Part shown: one piece after another, positions 39,005 through 50,361 of the stretch
Numbering within the stretch: the first letter of the stretch is position 1
Layout of the letters: every line of letters begins with the position of its first letter
Assembly (NCBI GenBank): GCA_032358165.1
Contig: JAALGY010000012.1
Coordinates: 1,922,001 to 1,986,000 of the forward strand
Length of the DNA stretch: 64,000 bases
Source: Diplosphaera chodatii
Lineage: Eukaryota > Chlorophyta > Trebouxiophyceae > Prasiolales > Stichococcaceae
Direction of reading: 5' to 3'
Notes under the pieces: generated by a model
What the model was told of the DNA's origin: nothing
The model's database searches: none
What the model saw: only the letters and a program-made list of their open reading frames with translations
Translations under genes and position numbers: made by a program

Positions 39005-42000
39005 ATGGGCGAGGCCAGCAGCTATGATGGCTATGTCCACCACCTGGCCGCCGCCGGGGTAACATATATCAATGCTCCCACCGGGTCAGTGGGTCCTACG
39101 GGCCTCACCTTGGCGGCAGGGGCGGTACCGGCCCCGCAACCCTGGACCGCGGCAGGCGCAGGCAGAGACCCGCTGCAGGGCCTCCACTTTGGCGAGCTGG
39201 ACGTGCCCCCCGCGCTATTTGACGGTGCGCTCATTTGGTGACTATCTGTCGAGCGGGGGGATCAGCGAGCCGGGTCGGCGTGCCGGAATTCTACCACCAT
39301 GTGTTGCACAAGGGCCATCGAGCCAGTACATTGGTGGGACTGCGGGCGTACAGCGGGTCACCCGCCTGTTGTGTAGCACGTCGACCTGTAGGCCGTCTTT
39401 ACAGCGCATCCGCCATCGCTTGCGGTCCGTGAGCGCTCTGGGCTGCATCTCACACCGCCCTGCAGAGACCAGGCCTCAGGCCCCCCTGCGCAGCCGCGTT
39501 GAACATGTAATCTCCTCACATATGCGCGCATCGATTCCTGTCAACCCTATTCTGGGCCTGTGTGGAGCAGATGTCGGCGTCTCGCCCTGGAGCCCTGCAT
39601 CCAGCTGTGTGTGTAGCAGGTGTTGCAATGCTCTTTCAGCATGGCAGCAGCCCGCCTGTGCGGTCACCGTCGGCTGTGTCGTGCTCGCAGGTACCGTGGA
39701 CAGATATGCAGCTGGCCCGGCAGCTTTGGACGGCACGCAGGTCGGCAGTCATATGCGCAGTGCGGGCACCGACAACAGGCATGGCTTCGCGGGCGCCAGT
39801 TACACCAGCCAGCAGGCAGGGTTCGACCCTCTGCAGGCAGCACAGCAGCCTGGCAGGGGTCTGCCTCAGCTCCAGCCGTATCAGACGGCGCAAGCCCACG
39901 CTTTGGCCCCCGCCTCCCTGGACGGCTGGCAGGAGGGCGGCCCGGGCTGGCCGCCAGTGGCGGCCGATGGGTACCCTGCGCTGGTGTTCGCAGGCGCTTC
40001 CAGCCGGCAGCACGCCTCCACGCGATCCACGTCGGCGCCGCAGCTGTCAGCGCAGGAGGCGTACGGGCAGCATTGCACCATGCCCGAGCCGGCGCTTCCA
40101 CATGTGCAGGCCTCGCAGCTCAGCAGCGCCAGCAGGCTGCGTGCCGGCTTCCTGCAGGCGCCCCCCGAGGTGCAGCACCGGCTGATGCAGGAGGCCGACC
40201 TGCTTCGGCAGCAGACTTGGCGGCAGCAGCAGCAGCGCCACCGGCTCGGGCAGCTGATGGGCGATTCCCCGCAGTCGTCGCCGTCGACCGGCGGCCTTGA
40301 TCCGCGCCTGGCCCACGCCACAGCCCGGCTCAGCGACTTCGACCTCAGCAGCCGCGCCAACAGCACCAACAGCCGCTTCAGCACTGCAGAGACCATGACC
40401 AGCAGCGGCAGCCTGCCCCCGCCCCACCTTGGTGTGCCAATCCCTCCGCAGCCAGCAGGTGCACCACCAGCGGGCCTCGCCACCAGGCTGGGCTTCGACA
40501 ACCCTGTGGGAGTGTACAACGCGCTTTCAGCGAGCCAGGCTACGGACATTGCCAGGCAGCCGGCTGGCCCGCAGGTGTGGTGCTTGCAGGCAGCGCTTGT
40601 GTCTGCCTGTGCCTCTGCATCCAGCATCAGCCGGTTGCTTCGCAGCCCTTCGCAGCAGCTGCATGTGCAAGCAGGCAGGCCCGCCAGCAAGACTGTGCAT
40701 AGTACACATCAAGGCTGAACATGATTTGTCATTCATGTGATCAGCACATGGTGTCACTGCATGCTGGTGCAGGCGACAGGAGGCTTGGCAGTGGCAGGTT
40801 TGGCGGAGCCATTGCAGCAGGAGCAGCTGTCAGACGGCCAGTGGCGTATCCAGCAGCAAGTGCCACTGACCTGGCAACAGCAGCAGCAGCAGCAGCCTCC
40901 ACTGCCGCCAGCATTGAGTGATGACGCTTTGCGCGACTGGGCGGGCATTTCAGCAGGTGAGCAGCATCAGGAGGGGGAGTGGGCATGGCAGAGCCACCTG
41001 CTGCCAGGGTCTACGAGGGACGTTGGCCCTCGTGCAAAGCCGTATCAGACTCATGTATGATGCTGGCACGTCCAAACCCAATGGTCCAGTTTCCAACAAG
41101 CAGCCATATCGGCCCAATGCCATATGCATGTTTGACAGGGATGGACTGGGAATTAGGCGAGCGGCAGAGCCCAGTCGCCCTCCCAGACGCTCCGCAAACC
41201 TGGCAGGTGCACTGTGGCGGCAGTCGCTGTGCTGCATGACGACACACTCACGACGAGCTGTATCAGCTCTTGCAATTTGAATTGCATCTCCTCGCGGAAA
41301 CGCTCGCATTCAAGCAGTTGACTTCAATCGGCTCAGGGCGGCGCCTTGGGGATATCAACCCCAGAGGTGCTGACCAGAAGGGGCTCACTGCCTAGCCCCG
41401 TGGTGCAGCTCCCCCCAGTGGTGGAGGGCGTGATTGCAATCGAAAGCAGCGTGTGTGCGACATCGCTGTCGCTGCCGCTGCATCAGGTGCTGTTTGATGT
41501 GCTAGGCGTCCAGACTGTGCAGGTGTGCTATAATGTGCATCAGGAGCTGCACAGTTCGATCACGGTCCACCACGAGGAAACCCACAGGGCCTCACCTGTG
41601 TCACAGGCGTCCGCCCCCAACATCAGCGCACCTCATGTGGCGGTGGAGCAGCACCTCGACAGGACGAGGTCGTTGTCGCCGCAGCGGGTGAGCTTGAGCT
41701 GCAGCCTGCACATTGTCCTGAGGCACTTGTCAAATACTCGCTGCATGCCACACAGGAGCTGTTGCAGCAGCTCAGCTTCGCTGCTGACCCTCGCTTGCAA
41801 GTCTGGGCCCCTCAGATATGATGCAGTCTCACACTCTGGCCGTGCACACCACAGACGCCCACTAAGCGTCGCTCGCAGCAGCGGCCCGGGCGGCCGCCCA
41901 AGCCATCCGCGGCCGCAGTGCTGGCGGCAGCGCAGGCATCTGGCGAGGCGCCACCGCTGCTGCGCCAGCCACAGCGCGATGGGCAGCAGCGGGGGGCGAG

Positions 42001-43003
42001 TCCTGTCTTGGCGGCAGCTGAGCGGGCCGGTAGCAGCCATGACAGTAGCAGTCACCGCCGCGCTGGCACAAGCAGTGGAGTCGGCTCAGACAGCTTCCCG
42101 GGCAGTCTGGTGGAGACGGCCGCGCAGCTGGGCGAGTTGCATGCAGAGTTGGAAGCTGGCCATGCCCGCGTTCAGGCGGCTCTTGCGGGTAAAGGGCCGC
42201 TCATGCCTGTGAGATTGCTGCTGACGCCGACTCACGCATACCTGAGCACGTTGGTACTTCTGCTGTGCATGGCAAGTGCACGCCTGCCGGCAGGGACCAC
42301 GTCGGTCGTGCTCCTCGGGCACTGCAGCCAGCTGACACCGGGGCTGGCCAGCCAGCTTCACGGGTCCCCTTGGCTGTGGTGCAGCCATCCACCGCGGCTG
42401 GAACAACGAGCTGGACTTCCGGGTGCCGCCGCAGCTGGCCGCGGAGCTGGAGGGGATGGGGGAGCCCGAGCGCAGGGCCCACGAGCGCAAGGAGCGCAAC
42501 AAGCAGTCCGCCTCCGCCGCCCGCGCCAAGCGGTGCACCCCGGCACCCCGCCCTGTACATTTAATACTCTTAACATCATCAACAAGAAAGGAGGCAAAAG
42601 CAGACAGGGGCTGCATCACCACATGATTGGTGAAGCTGTACCACAACAGCAGCCTACCGCTTCGAAGCACGCCCGTGTCAGGACGCCTGCCAACTCGAAC
42701 CTCATGAACACAAGTGTTGATTGTGGCAGGTGCGAGTATGACGCGGCGCTGGAGGCGCTGCTGCAGGCGATGATTCGGGAGGCAGCGTTCTACCGCACCG
42801 TGCTGCGCGAGGCGACGCCCGACGACCAGCTGCAGCAGCATGCCCCGGCTCCCGGCGCGCACAGCAGCCCCACCGAGGGCGCCGGCCTGTCCACCGCTGG
42901 CAGCAGCGGCAGCAGCAGCGGCAGTGGGCGCAGCAGCGGCAGCAAGCGGACCAAGAAGCGCACCGCACGTGCACGAGGCAGGACGGCTGCTGCCACGCCA
43001 TGA
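39005..43003 (+). CDS. bZIP transcription factor with AT-hook-like motif
   Basis: The ATG at 39005 (CGCCATGGGC context) begins MGEASSYDGYVHHLAAAG. A long Gln/Ala/Ser/Pro-rich region follows, including the large exon 39691-40573 (PPEVQHRLMQEADLLRQQTW, LGQLMGDSPQSSPS). Near 41850-41910 TKRRSQQRPGRPPKPSAAA contains an AT-hook-like RPGRPPKP. Next comes SLVETAAQLGELHAELEAGH. The DNA-binding part is RAHERKERNKQSASAARAKR (42465-42531), with the canonical N-x7-R spacing. It splices in phase (CG/G) to CEYDAALEALLQAMIREA, giving a short leucine-zipper-like helix, then a Gly/Ser-rich stretch and a basic RTKKRTARARGR-like tail to TGA 43001-43003 (the lysine/arginine run at 42949-42980). The zipper is only about three heptads. 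The bZIP basic region is clear; the DNA target is unknown. Confidence 0.75.
40875..40895 (+). repeat. CAA(CAG)6 repeat, polyglutamine
   Basis: This encodes a seven-Gln run in an internal exon of the bZIP gene, following PLTWQ. Confidence 0.85.
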
Positions 43004-43752
43004 AAGCTGACTCTCACTGCGCTTGGTCGCCAGCGCAGCATGAAGCAACGACAGGGCTCAGACAGGCTGTCCAAGGCACTGCCCTGCTGCACTGGACTCA
43101 CGCAGCCGTGGCAGCTTTATATAGAGCATCGGCCTGATGCCATGTTCCATAAGCGCTGGTGTACGGGCGCATCACTCACTGATAACTCGCTGGGGTCTGA
43201 GCGAGCGCATGTTTTGCCTGCAAATTCACAATGTGAGCTGCATGCTCAAATTTGTATCTGGATGTGGCCTTGCGCAGCCATATCCCGCAACTCAGAATGA
43301 TGTGCATGTGTCAGCTGCCAGGGGCGAGTGTTGTTGGGTTTCCCCCTCAGCATCTGTTGATTAGTGCGGTTTGTGATCAGGCTGGGCCGCCTGGTGCCAA
43401 CGTGTATCAGCTGGCAACTTGTGTGCATGTTTGCTACATTGTTGGGCCTGCCATGTAGCATTGCTTGTTTGGGAGTACATGTGTCTGCCTGAGGTGCATG
43501 TTTCGTTTGCATCAGCACCTGACAATTCCCTGTGTTGCACTGGGGCCAGGGGGCTGATGAGATTCATACAGGCTGCCGATAAGAGCGCACGGCATGATGT
43601 TTGCATGTTTGATGGTGATGTCGTCATTTATGTATACCAGAGGCTATCGATGAAAGCTTCATTGCAAGGCTGCCGCACTTCTGCCAGCAAACATGCTCCC
43701 AATACATGTGCCAGTGCAGTTTTCAGCGACTCCAACGAATGGGCCGCTTGGC
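43004..43752. other. Convergent 3' region (bZIP / unknown gene)
   Basis: This lies between two 3' ends. Overlapping short ORFs on both strands show no family resemblance, and no TGTAA was seen on either strand. It is probably 3' UTR and spacer. Confidence 0.4.
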
Positions 43753-44945
43753 TTATGAGATGCATGGTGGCACCACTGATTTGGCCTCGTCGAACAGGCC
43801 CAAAGGCAAGTGCCCAATCTGCTGTTGACCTGCAGCGGCGTCACACTCCAACTTTCAGTATGGCCATATTGACGTGCAGCGTATGGACAAAATGACCCGC
43901 TGTCCGCTCAATGGTGAGAGTTGCTCACCCAGCTGCAGAAGCACTCCACGATGGCTGCCGCTGTACTCAGATACTGTGGCTGATGCACTTGACACCCTGT
44001 GCTTGATGTAGATCCCGCTTGTGATGGTGCTCAGTTGCAGCTGTCCTGGCACCTGCGCATCACCAGCTGTGCATCTCTGCTGCAAGCACAACCTTGATCC
44101 GAACCATGAGAGCTGGACCCATGATGTGCTGTGGCTGCATCGATGCTGCAGCTGCAGATCGGCACAGGAATTCGAGTGTACGTTTCTCGTCATCATACGC
44201 AAACTGCAGCTACGAACACCTTGGACTGCGGCATGACGAAATCAAATCCAAGCGCCTGTGCGTAATCCCGCAGCGCCCGCACTGCCAGCCGGACATCGCC
44301 GCTCAGCACTCCCAGCATGAGCGGCGTGGGCCTAGCAGCGGGGTCCCAGCCAGCCTCCGGCCAGGGGTGGCTCACGGCGACCTGCAGCCGCATGCCATCT
44401 GTGCAGATGTGGTGACCGCCATGTCACCATCGCTTACGTCCTTCGCCAGGGACACACAAGACTAACGAGTCAGGCACAGAGCGCACCAGCACAGCTTCTC
44501 GCAACGCATCGCGTTGTTCCTTCGTTGTGCCACGGGGTACGCCTGAGCTGCGCTGCGCCCGCATGTCTGCCTCATTGAAGCTCAGCAGCAGGCGCCAGGC
44601 CTCGTCCACAGCCGGAGAAGGCTCTGCGTAGCAAGCAACAAGGGCTATACTGGTGTCGTCGATCATCGAACACATGTGCGAGAGATCGTCAGTTCAGTTG
44701 TCAACCACATGCGCGTCAACTTGCAGCATGCCATTTGGCAGCCCACCCGCCGCCGCTAGTTGGGAAGGCCCGTTAGGAGCAACGTTGCAGCCTACGGGTT
44801 TGATGGACCTGCGAGGCAAATTGAACCGCTTGGGACCCGACCGCTCTGCTGCTACTTGATTGACTAGTGCGGCAGGCGTCAGACCCTGTTGGTGGATGCC
44901 GGCAACCGGACGTCCAACTGCCGTTCTCGAACGAGATGTGAGCAT
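43753..44945 (-). CDS. Hypothetical protein, possibly plastid-targeted
   Basis: The ATG at 44945 opens a basic, Ser/Arg-rich leader (MLTSRSRTAVGRPVAGIHQQ) that could be a transit peptide. Supported exons include AVDEAWRLLLSFNEADMR with EQRDALREAVLVRSVPDS, then TDGMRLQVAVSHPWPEAGW with VRLAVRALRDYAQALGF, then QLQLSTITSGIYIKHRVSS with EYSGSHRGVLLQL. The last splices in phase to QQQIGHLPLGLFDEAKS and a TAA stop at 43753-43755. The C-terminal IYIKHR...YSGSHRGVLLQLG...IGHLPLGLFDE stretch looks like a conserved domain end, but I cannot name the family. The junction to the leader exon is the least certain. Confidence 0.5.
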
Positions 44946-45252
44946 TTGCAGCGGCGGAGGATGATCCTAATAACGGACAGCAACCCTCATGCAGACACAA
45001 GGAGACAGGAGAGACTAAAGTGAGGCAGAGGCGCAGCAGGAGGCAGGGGTCATGCAGGGGTGTATGTGCAGGTGACGAATGCTTTGACAGATTCGATAGA
45101 CACAGGACCAGGGGTCTTTCCACTTTCGCCCCTGTCGCAATGGCAGGATGGTGTTGCAGCCACTAGTGCAAGTACTCTTGTACAGCAATATGGAGCACTA
45201 TGACTGGATGCTGTTGACGCCTCCATTTCCTGGACGACCAACACAAGATGCA

Positions 45253-47294
45253 TCATGCGTCACTGAATGTAGGCTTGGCTACACCCAAGACAATCAGGGT
45301 GCGTGCCATGTCAATCAGGGCTGCTGCCTCGGACGTTGGCTTGATGCCCAGCTCCTGCAACTGCAGCACATACAAGCGGGTGTGCTCAACCAAATCACAA
45401 CTACGCAGCCTGGCACATGGGCTTTAGAGATGTCCAACATATACGTGCTCTGATCGACCTGCCTCAGCAATATCCACATACCTTACTGATGTCCAGCTTC
45501 CTGATGCGCTCCCCGGGTTCGCCCTTTGCAATCGATTTGATTTGCGGGAATGCCTCCTGTGAGCAATGGACCATCCGTGTTTACCGTATGGTTGCCTGAC
45601 AAGGCCAAGTTCGTGGCATTCCTCGGCATGCACAAACTTCACGATGGCTCACCTGTAGGATTTGTACCACCTGACTCCCTGGTAACGATGCTTCCGAAGC
45701 AGACAGAAAGTACCGGCCCCTTGCAGTGCTACTCTCGGCGGCTCGAATGTGCGCCAGTGCCACATCTTGCACCGAAACATACCTGAGAAAAGAAAGGCAA
45801 AGAGGTCCCAACGTTGCAGGCACCTCAGCAGTACAATGCAGAACAGCACCTCCGCGGGGGTCCCAGTGCACTAAGTGTAGTGGGCGAGCACCAGAGGTTG
45901 CCGGTCGCAAATGTTGTAGCTCGGCCCTCGAGCACATCCTGCGATGCAACGCGCCCAGGCTTGCTCACAGCTATGCAGCCAGGTCCCAGGCGAGCAAGCC
46001 TTGAGCGAGCCAGTCAGTATTTACCGTCAGCAATTTGATGCTGGTGGCATCAGTGCGAGTGCTGAGCACAGGCCCAATAACGAACACGGGATGGATTGTG
46101 AGCAGCTTGATGCCCTCTCGCCTTGCAATCTCCCAAGCCGCCTTCTCAGCTAGGACTTTGCTGAGGGGGTACGGCTCTGATTCCAAAGTGCTGCTTTCGT
46201 TCCAGTCGGCGCAGGTGTATAGCTCTCCATTCTTAGGTGGCGCTGCGCAACACACCGATGTGCCATGTGAGCAGGCGCAGAAATCGATGCTCGGTGCAAG
46301 ACCCCTGGGATGCAACCAGCTTGCGTGTGTGCAATGATGCAACAAGTACTGCTCCGGGGCTGTAGAACCCTAACATTGCGATGTCACTCACCTGGCGTCT
46401 TGGTGCTGCGAACTGCGGCGGTCGAAGACGTAAGCACCACCCGCTTCACGGTGTCCTTGAACTTCACAACCGTGTCCATCACATTGGTCGTCCCCTGAGC
46501 CATAGGGGGCGTCCATACCATCGTCACCGTAGCACGAACTCGGCTTCGCGTCCTCTGGCAGGGTTGTCTGCTGGCTGCAGACAATGAGCATGAACGCCAA
46601 GCGACAGCATACCTTCACGGCTGGATCGACCAAGTCTCGTTGAGGGTCCTCCACCTTCTGCTGAAAGGGGCTTGCTGTATGAAACACCAGGTCTGCACCC
46701 CTGCAATGCCGTGCGAGAAGGCGGATACAACAAGAGAGGCATGCTGACGGATACAATGATCACCAACTTGAGACCATCCAATATGCATGGCATGGCTGCA
46801 ACTGCTCTGACACCACGCAGACCGAGCACTTAGGGCCATCAAGGCTGAAGTGCCCACCTGATGGCCTCGTCGAAGCTGCCTGGTTGCAGCAGATCCGCGG
46901 CGTACAGCGTCAGAGCGCCAGGCAGGGCATCAGCAAGGGCCGTCAGATGCGCAACCTTCTCCTGTCGACTTGGGTCACGAACCGTGCCGCGCACCTGCAG
47001 CATGACATTCGTCTCCGTTGACGCACGGCCCTCGATGACTCTTGTGCAACTGCGTGGCATGCATTGCTCCAGTCTGAGGCCATCACTCACGTGATACCCT
47101 TTCTCCAACAGCTGCTTCACCTGAACAACAGCATGAACCACGTGTTACGAGATGTCTGCAACATGGTGAGTGCTCAGCTGTGCAGGAAGAAGAGGTGGTC
47201 ACGATCATGTTTCACAGCTGATGATCATGTATACCAGCTCGCTGGCAATATAACCAGACGCTCCCGTCACAACCGCTGTGGGAATGGCGGACAT
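45253..47294 (-). CDS. NAD(P)-dependent SDR, dihydroflavonol-4-reductase/cinnamoyl-CoA reductase-like
   Basis: Extended short-chain dehydrogenases of this group reduce aldehydes, ketones or CoA esters with NADPH. The ATG at 47294 gives [20 protein letters not shown] with the TGxxGxxx nucleotide-binding loop. Exons continue [134 protein letters not shown] and [17 protein letters not shown], ending at TGA 45253-45255. Ser of LTSST and the Y-x3-K of YPLSK are the catalytic residues, so the enzyme should be active. The RGTVRDP motif is the Arg that selects NADP(H) in DFR/CCR enzymes. The substrate is unknown; green algae generally lack lignin and classical flavonoid pathways, so a general carbonyl reductase role is likeliest. 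Confidence 0.88.
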
Positions 47295-47765
47295 GACGGT
47301 ATGGCCTACTGAGGCTTGTCACGGCGAGCAACACACGCGGTGCACCCTTTCTGTGCTCGAATCTGGTGTTCGTATCAGCTGATCACGTCAGGTCAACGCA
47401 AGGTGGTCGAAGGGCAGGCTGCACTTCATATGATGTGCTAAACCTGCACATTAGTCATCATGCATACCGACAGTGGCCCTGCAGCATGTGCCAGAAGCCA
47501 TTGCTGTGCGGCTGTGCCACAACAGGGATCGTGTGTGGTGGTAACTTCATTCCGCATCTGAATGCATGCTGCTATCTGACTGATGAGGTACCGCCCTGGT
47601 GATCACTACGTATAGATGAATGCAATGCAACTTGCCTGATATTGCTGCGTACGAATAGCAATGCGTTCCAGTTGGTGATCACAGTATTGCCGGTTGCGTG
47701 GCAGGCCCGCGCAGCAGCAGCAACCTCATTCACAGCTGACAACCTGTCCGCAACAAACATCAAAC
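47295..47765. promoter_or_regulatory. Divergent promoter region (SDR / SET)
   Basis: This lies between two divergent start codons and contains only short ORFs. No identifiable element. Confidence 0.35.
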
Positions 47766-49281
47766 ATGGCGCAACAGAATGTCGGTGGGCGGCTCGCCGA
47801 AATGCTTTCACGCGCCAGCAGCATGCTGGCTCTTGGTATCACGCAGCAAGCAGGCAGGGGTCTGGTGGCCAGGCAGGCGATAGCTCAGGGCACCGTCGTG
47901 CTGCAGGAGCGCCCACTTGTATGTGCGCCGGCGCCTCAGCATCGCAATAAGGTGCTTGCCATGAGCTTGCTACCTTCAATTGCAGGCGCACATTTCATGC
48001 ATCTGCGCATAAACATTCCACCCTAGACCTCAGTGGATCGTGTCAAATCGCAGGTATGCTACGACTGCCTGCGCGTGTTCGAGCCAGCCCAGCAGCCTCT
48101 GCAGATGGCGGGCCAGTCTTACTGTGGACAGCATTGCGCAGACCGGGCCAGTGGTACGTACGCTGCGGTGGAAGGGCACAGCAGCAGCAACTTTGCAGCC
48201 CTCTCGCGGTACTGCACGACCCATAAAGAGCGCTTCCCGCTGCTGGCCGCGAGATTGGCTTGCAGCACTGTGCACGGCAGCCGCAGCCCTGCTCTCCAGG
48301 TTGATTGCAGCAGGCGTGTAGCGGGCTGTCGACGGTGCTGGCCAGTCAGTCGCCTGCGTAGAAGGCACTATCCTGCATACACCAGCAAACTGGGCTCCGC
48401 ATGCTTGGCATCCTGCTGGACGCTCTTAGCTACTAGCGTCGTCTACTGCAGGATTTGCAAGCGCTGTGCTTTGCCAACATGGCCGGGCCGCCACCAGAGC
48501 CCTGGGTGGAGGTGCACAGCCTCATACAGCAGGGCTTGCAGGCGCACTGCGAAAGCCTGCCGCCTGACAGCGCGCGGCGCGCGCATGCCGAATCGGCCAC
48601 TAGTGCCATCAGCCTCGATTGGCTGGTCTCAGTGATGGCACGCCTACATGTCAACGCCTTCAGGTGCCAGTGCTTCTGTGACGTTCCCCTGTTCACCTTT
48701 GTTTGACTCAACCATGCGCGTCCACCATCAGCATCGTCAGCTCTCCTTCATACACAAGTCAACTTTGCAGATGATCATCAGCAGGATGAGTGCCCATCAA
48801 GCTCGCCAATGCTGCAGGGTAGATGCGGTTTTACCGCTTGAGGGAAGGAGCCTGGCAGACATCGCAGCCGCACTGGTTGGCGGCAGCTCCGATGGCCACA
48901 GTGGCTCTGCAGTCTTCCTGCTCAGCAGCCTATTCAATCACAGTTGCTTGCCGTCTGTGGACGTGCAGTTTGCCGACAACTCCAGCAGGCGAGTTGATGT
49001 GGCTTTGGTAGTGCTGAGGACACTGTCTACCTGTGTTTGCTGCTGGTGAGGGTGAGTCTTGCCAGCATGGTGTTCGCACACTGACATAGTTGCACATTCA
49101 ATGCAGAGTCACTATGAGGGCAGCAAGGGATATCGATCGAGGAGAGGAGCTGTTCATCAGCTATATCGATGCCAACATGCCACTGGAGCAAAGACAGCAG
49201 CGTTTACAGTTTGCATATGGGTTTGTCTGCAAATGTGCGACGTGTACTTCACAATCAGAGGATGCAACGCTGGACCGATAA
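47766..49281 (+). CDS. SET-domain protein (SMYD/SET-group lysine methyltransferase-like)
   Basis: SET domains transfer methyl groups from S-adenosylmethionine to lysine. The ATG at 47766 gives MAQQNVGGRLAEMLSR. Then come AGRGLVARQAIAQGTVVLQE and RPLVCAP, the start of the split SET domain. The next exon has a zinc-binding insert CYDCLRVFEPAQQPLQ followed by SYCGQHCADRA (CxxC...CxxxC, MYND-like spacing). After a helical region come LLSSLFNHSCLPSVDVQF (the NHSC signature) and VTMRAARDIDRGEELFISYI (the GEEL..SY signature). YGFVCKCATC forms the post-SET cysteines before TAA 49279-49281. One junction needs a TAG acceptor (49085-49087, exon starting LHIQCRVT) to keep phase. The arrangement resembles SMYD and plant ATXR2-like proteins; a histone or non-histone target is not deducible. 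Confidence 0.82.
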
Positions 49282-49561
49282 GTACCAAATTGACAACTTA
49301 CCAACAGCATACATACTGTACAGTTATGCCCAAAGTAGCAACACGAGCATCTGACATCGCGCCCAGCAGGAGACTCGGGGACTCCTCAGAGCCCAAGCGT
49401 CAATGATATCATTGAAGAACATCAGTTCCCATCCTCTCGCCCTGTCCATAAATCAGAAGATGTGCGCCAGAAAGTTGCGCAGCTCTGCACGAAAAGACAC
49501 CAGTGCATGACCATGCATACCTGCAAACTGCGCAGAGCATCAACGCACAGATTGGTGGGAT

Positions 49562-50266
49562 TCAAGCCAGGTCAAGCTTCGACAGCGTGTGCGCACCGCG
49601 CCAGGCCTCAGCGGCTGCGGATGGCAGCACCAGCGGTGTGTGGTTGACGTCTTGGAGGGTGATAGTACGTGGGTCCACCGGATGCTGCATCTGCATATTC
49701 AGCTGAGACGTGCATAAATACATGTGTTCTTGCGTCGTTCAGGCAAGGACAACCCAGGGTCGACTGTGTTGTGCAAGCTTGCATGGCAGGGTCACCTTCG
49801 TGGCGACGCCAGCTGGCAGCGCATATGCTTCTGCACGGCCCTCCTGCAGGATCAAGGGTCAGGTCGTCGTCGTCACTGACCAGGTATGATCATGTACTTT
49901 CTCTTGGTCCTGGAGCATGTAGCTGCAAAGCCGGCATCGAAAACACCACCAAAGGATGGACATTGATCGCACGGCAGGGATCAACATGCAAACCTTGCGG
50001 GGGGAGGCATCAACAACCTTGGAGACGGCGGCCTGCACAGCGCCTACTACGGCCGCCTGGGCCTTGACGCCATGCTCTCCCTGCACACGGTACAAAAGTG
50101 ATCGATGATTGCAGTCTCGGCAACAGTGCAAGTGACGCAACTCACACGCACAGGGAGCAAAACCTTTCATGACATAAATTCGCACCTGAGCACGCTCATG
50201 GGCTGCGTAGTATGCGAGGAGCTCAGGGTCGTTGGGCGGGTCATGCCTCTCAATCTGCTGCAACAT
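49562..50266 (-). CDS. Small hypothetical protein, four in-phase exons
   Basis: The ATG at 50266 gives MLQQIERHDPPNDPELLAYY. It is followed by three phase-0 exons: a helical VKAQAAVVGAVQAAVSKVVD, then EGRAEAYALPAGVATK, then a last exon containing RTITLQDVNHTPLVLPSAA to TGA 49562-49564. The total is about 115 residues. No family is recognised and no membrane segment is seen. Regular phase-0 junctions with TGCAG/CTGCAG acceptors support coding. It could instead be the 3' portion of the fasciclin-like gene immediately upstream on the same strand. Confidence 0.45.
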
Positions 50267-50361
50267 GAGGGCGCTAGCTCAGACCTTCAGGCAAACTTGG
50301 AAAATGATTTGCCCCAAGCGAGATGCTGCTCAGCACTGTGTGAAGCAACCATGTGGCGAAT

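Noticed and set aside
39072..40718. A single 548-codon + strand ORF taken as one intronless gene
   Set aside because: Its first part is out of frame with the ATG at 39005 and reads through introns; the convincing coding part is the exon 39691-40573 of the bZIP gene.
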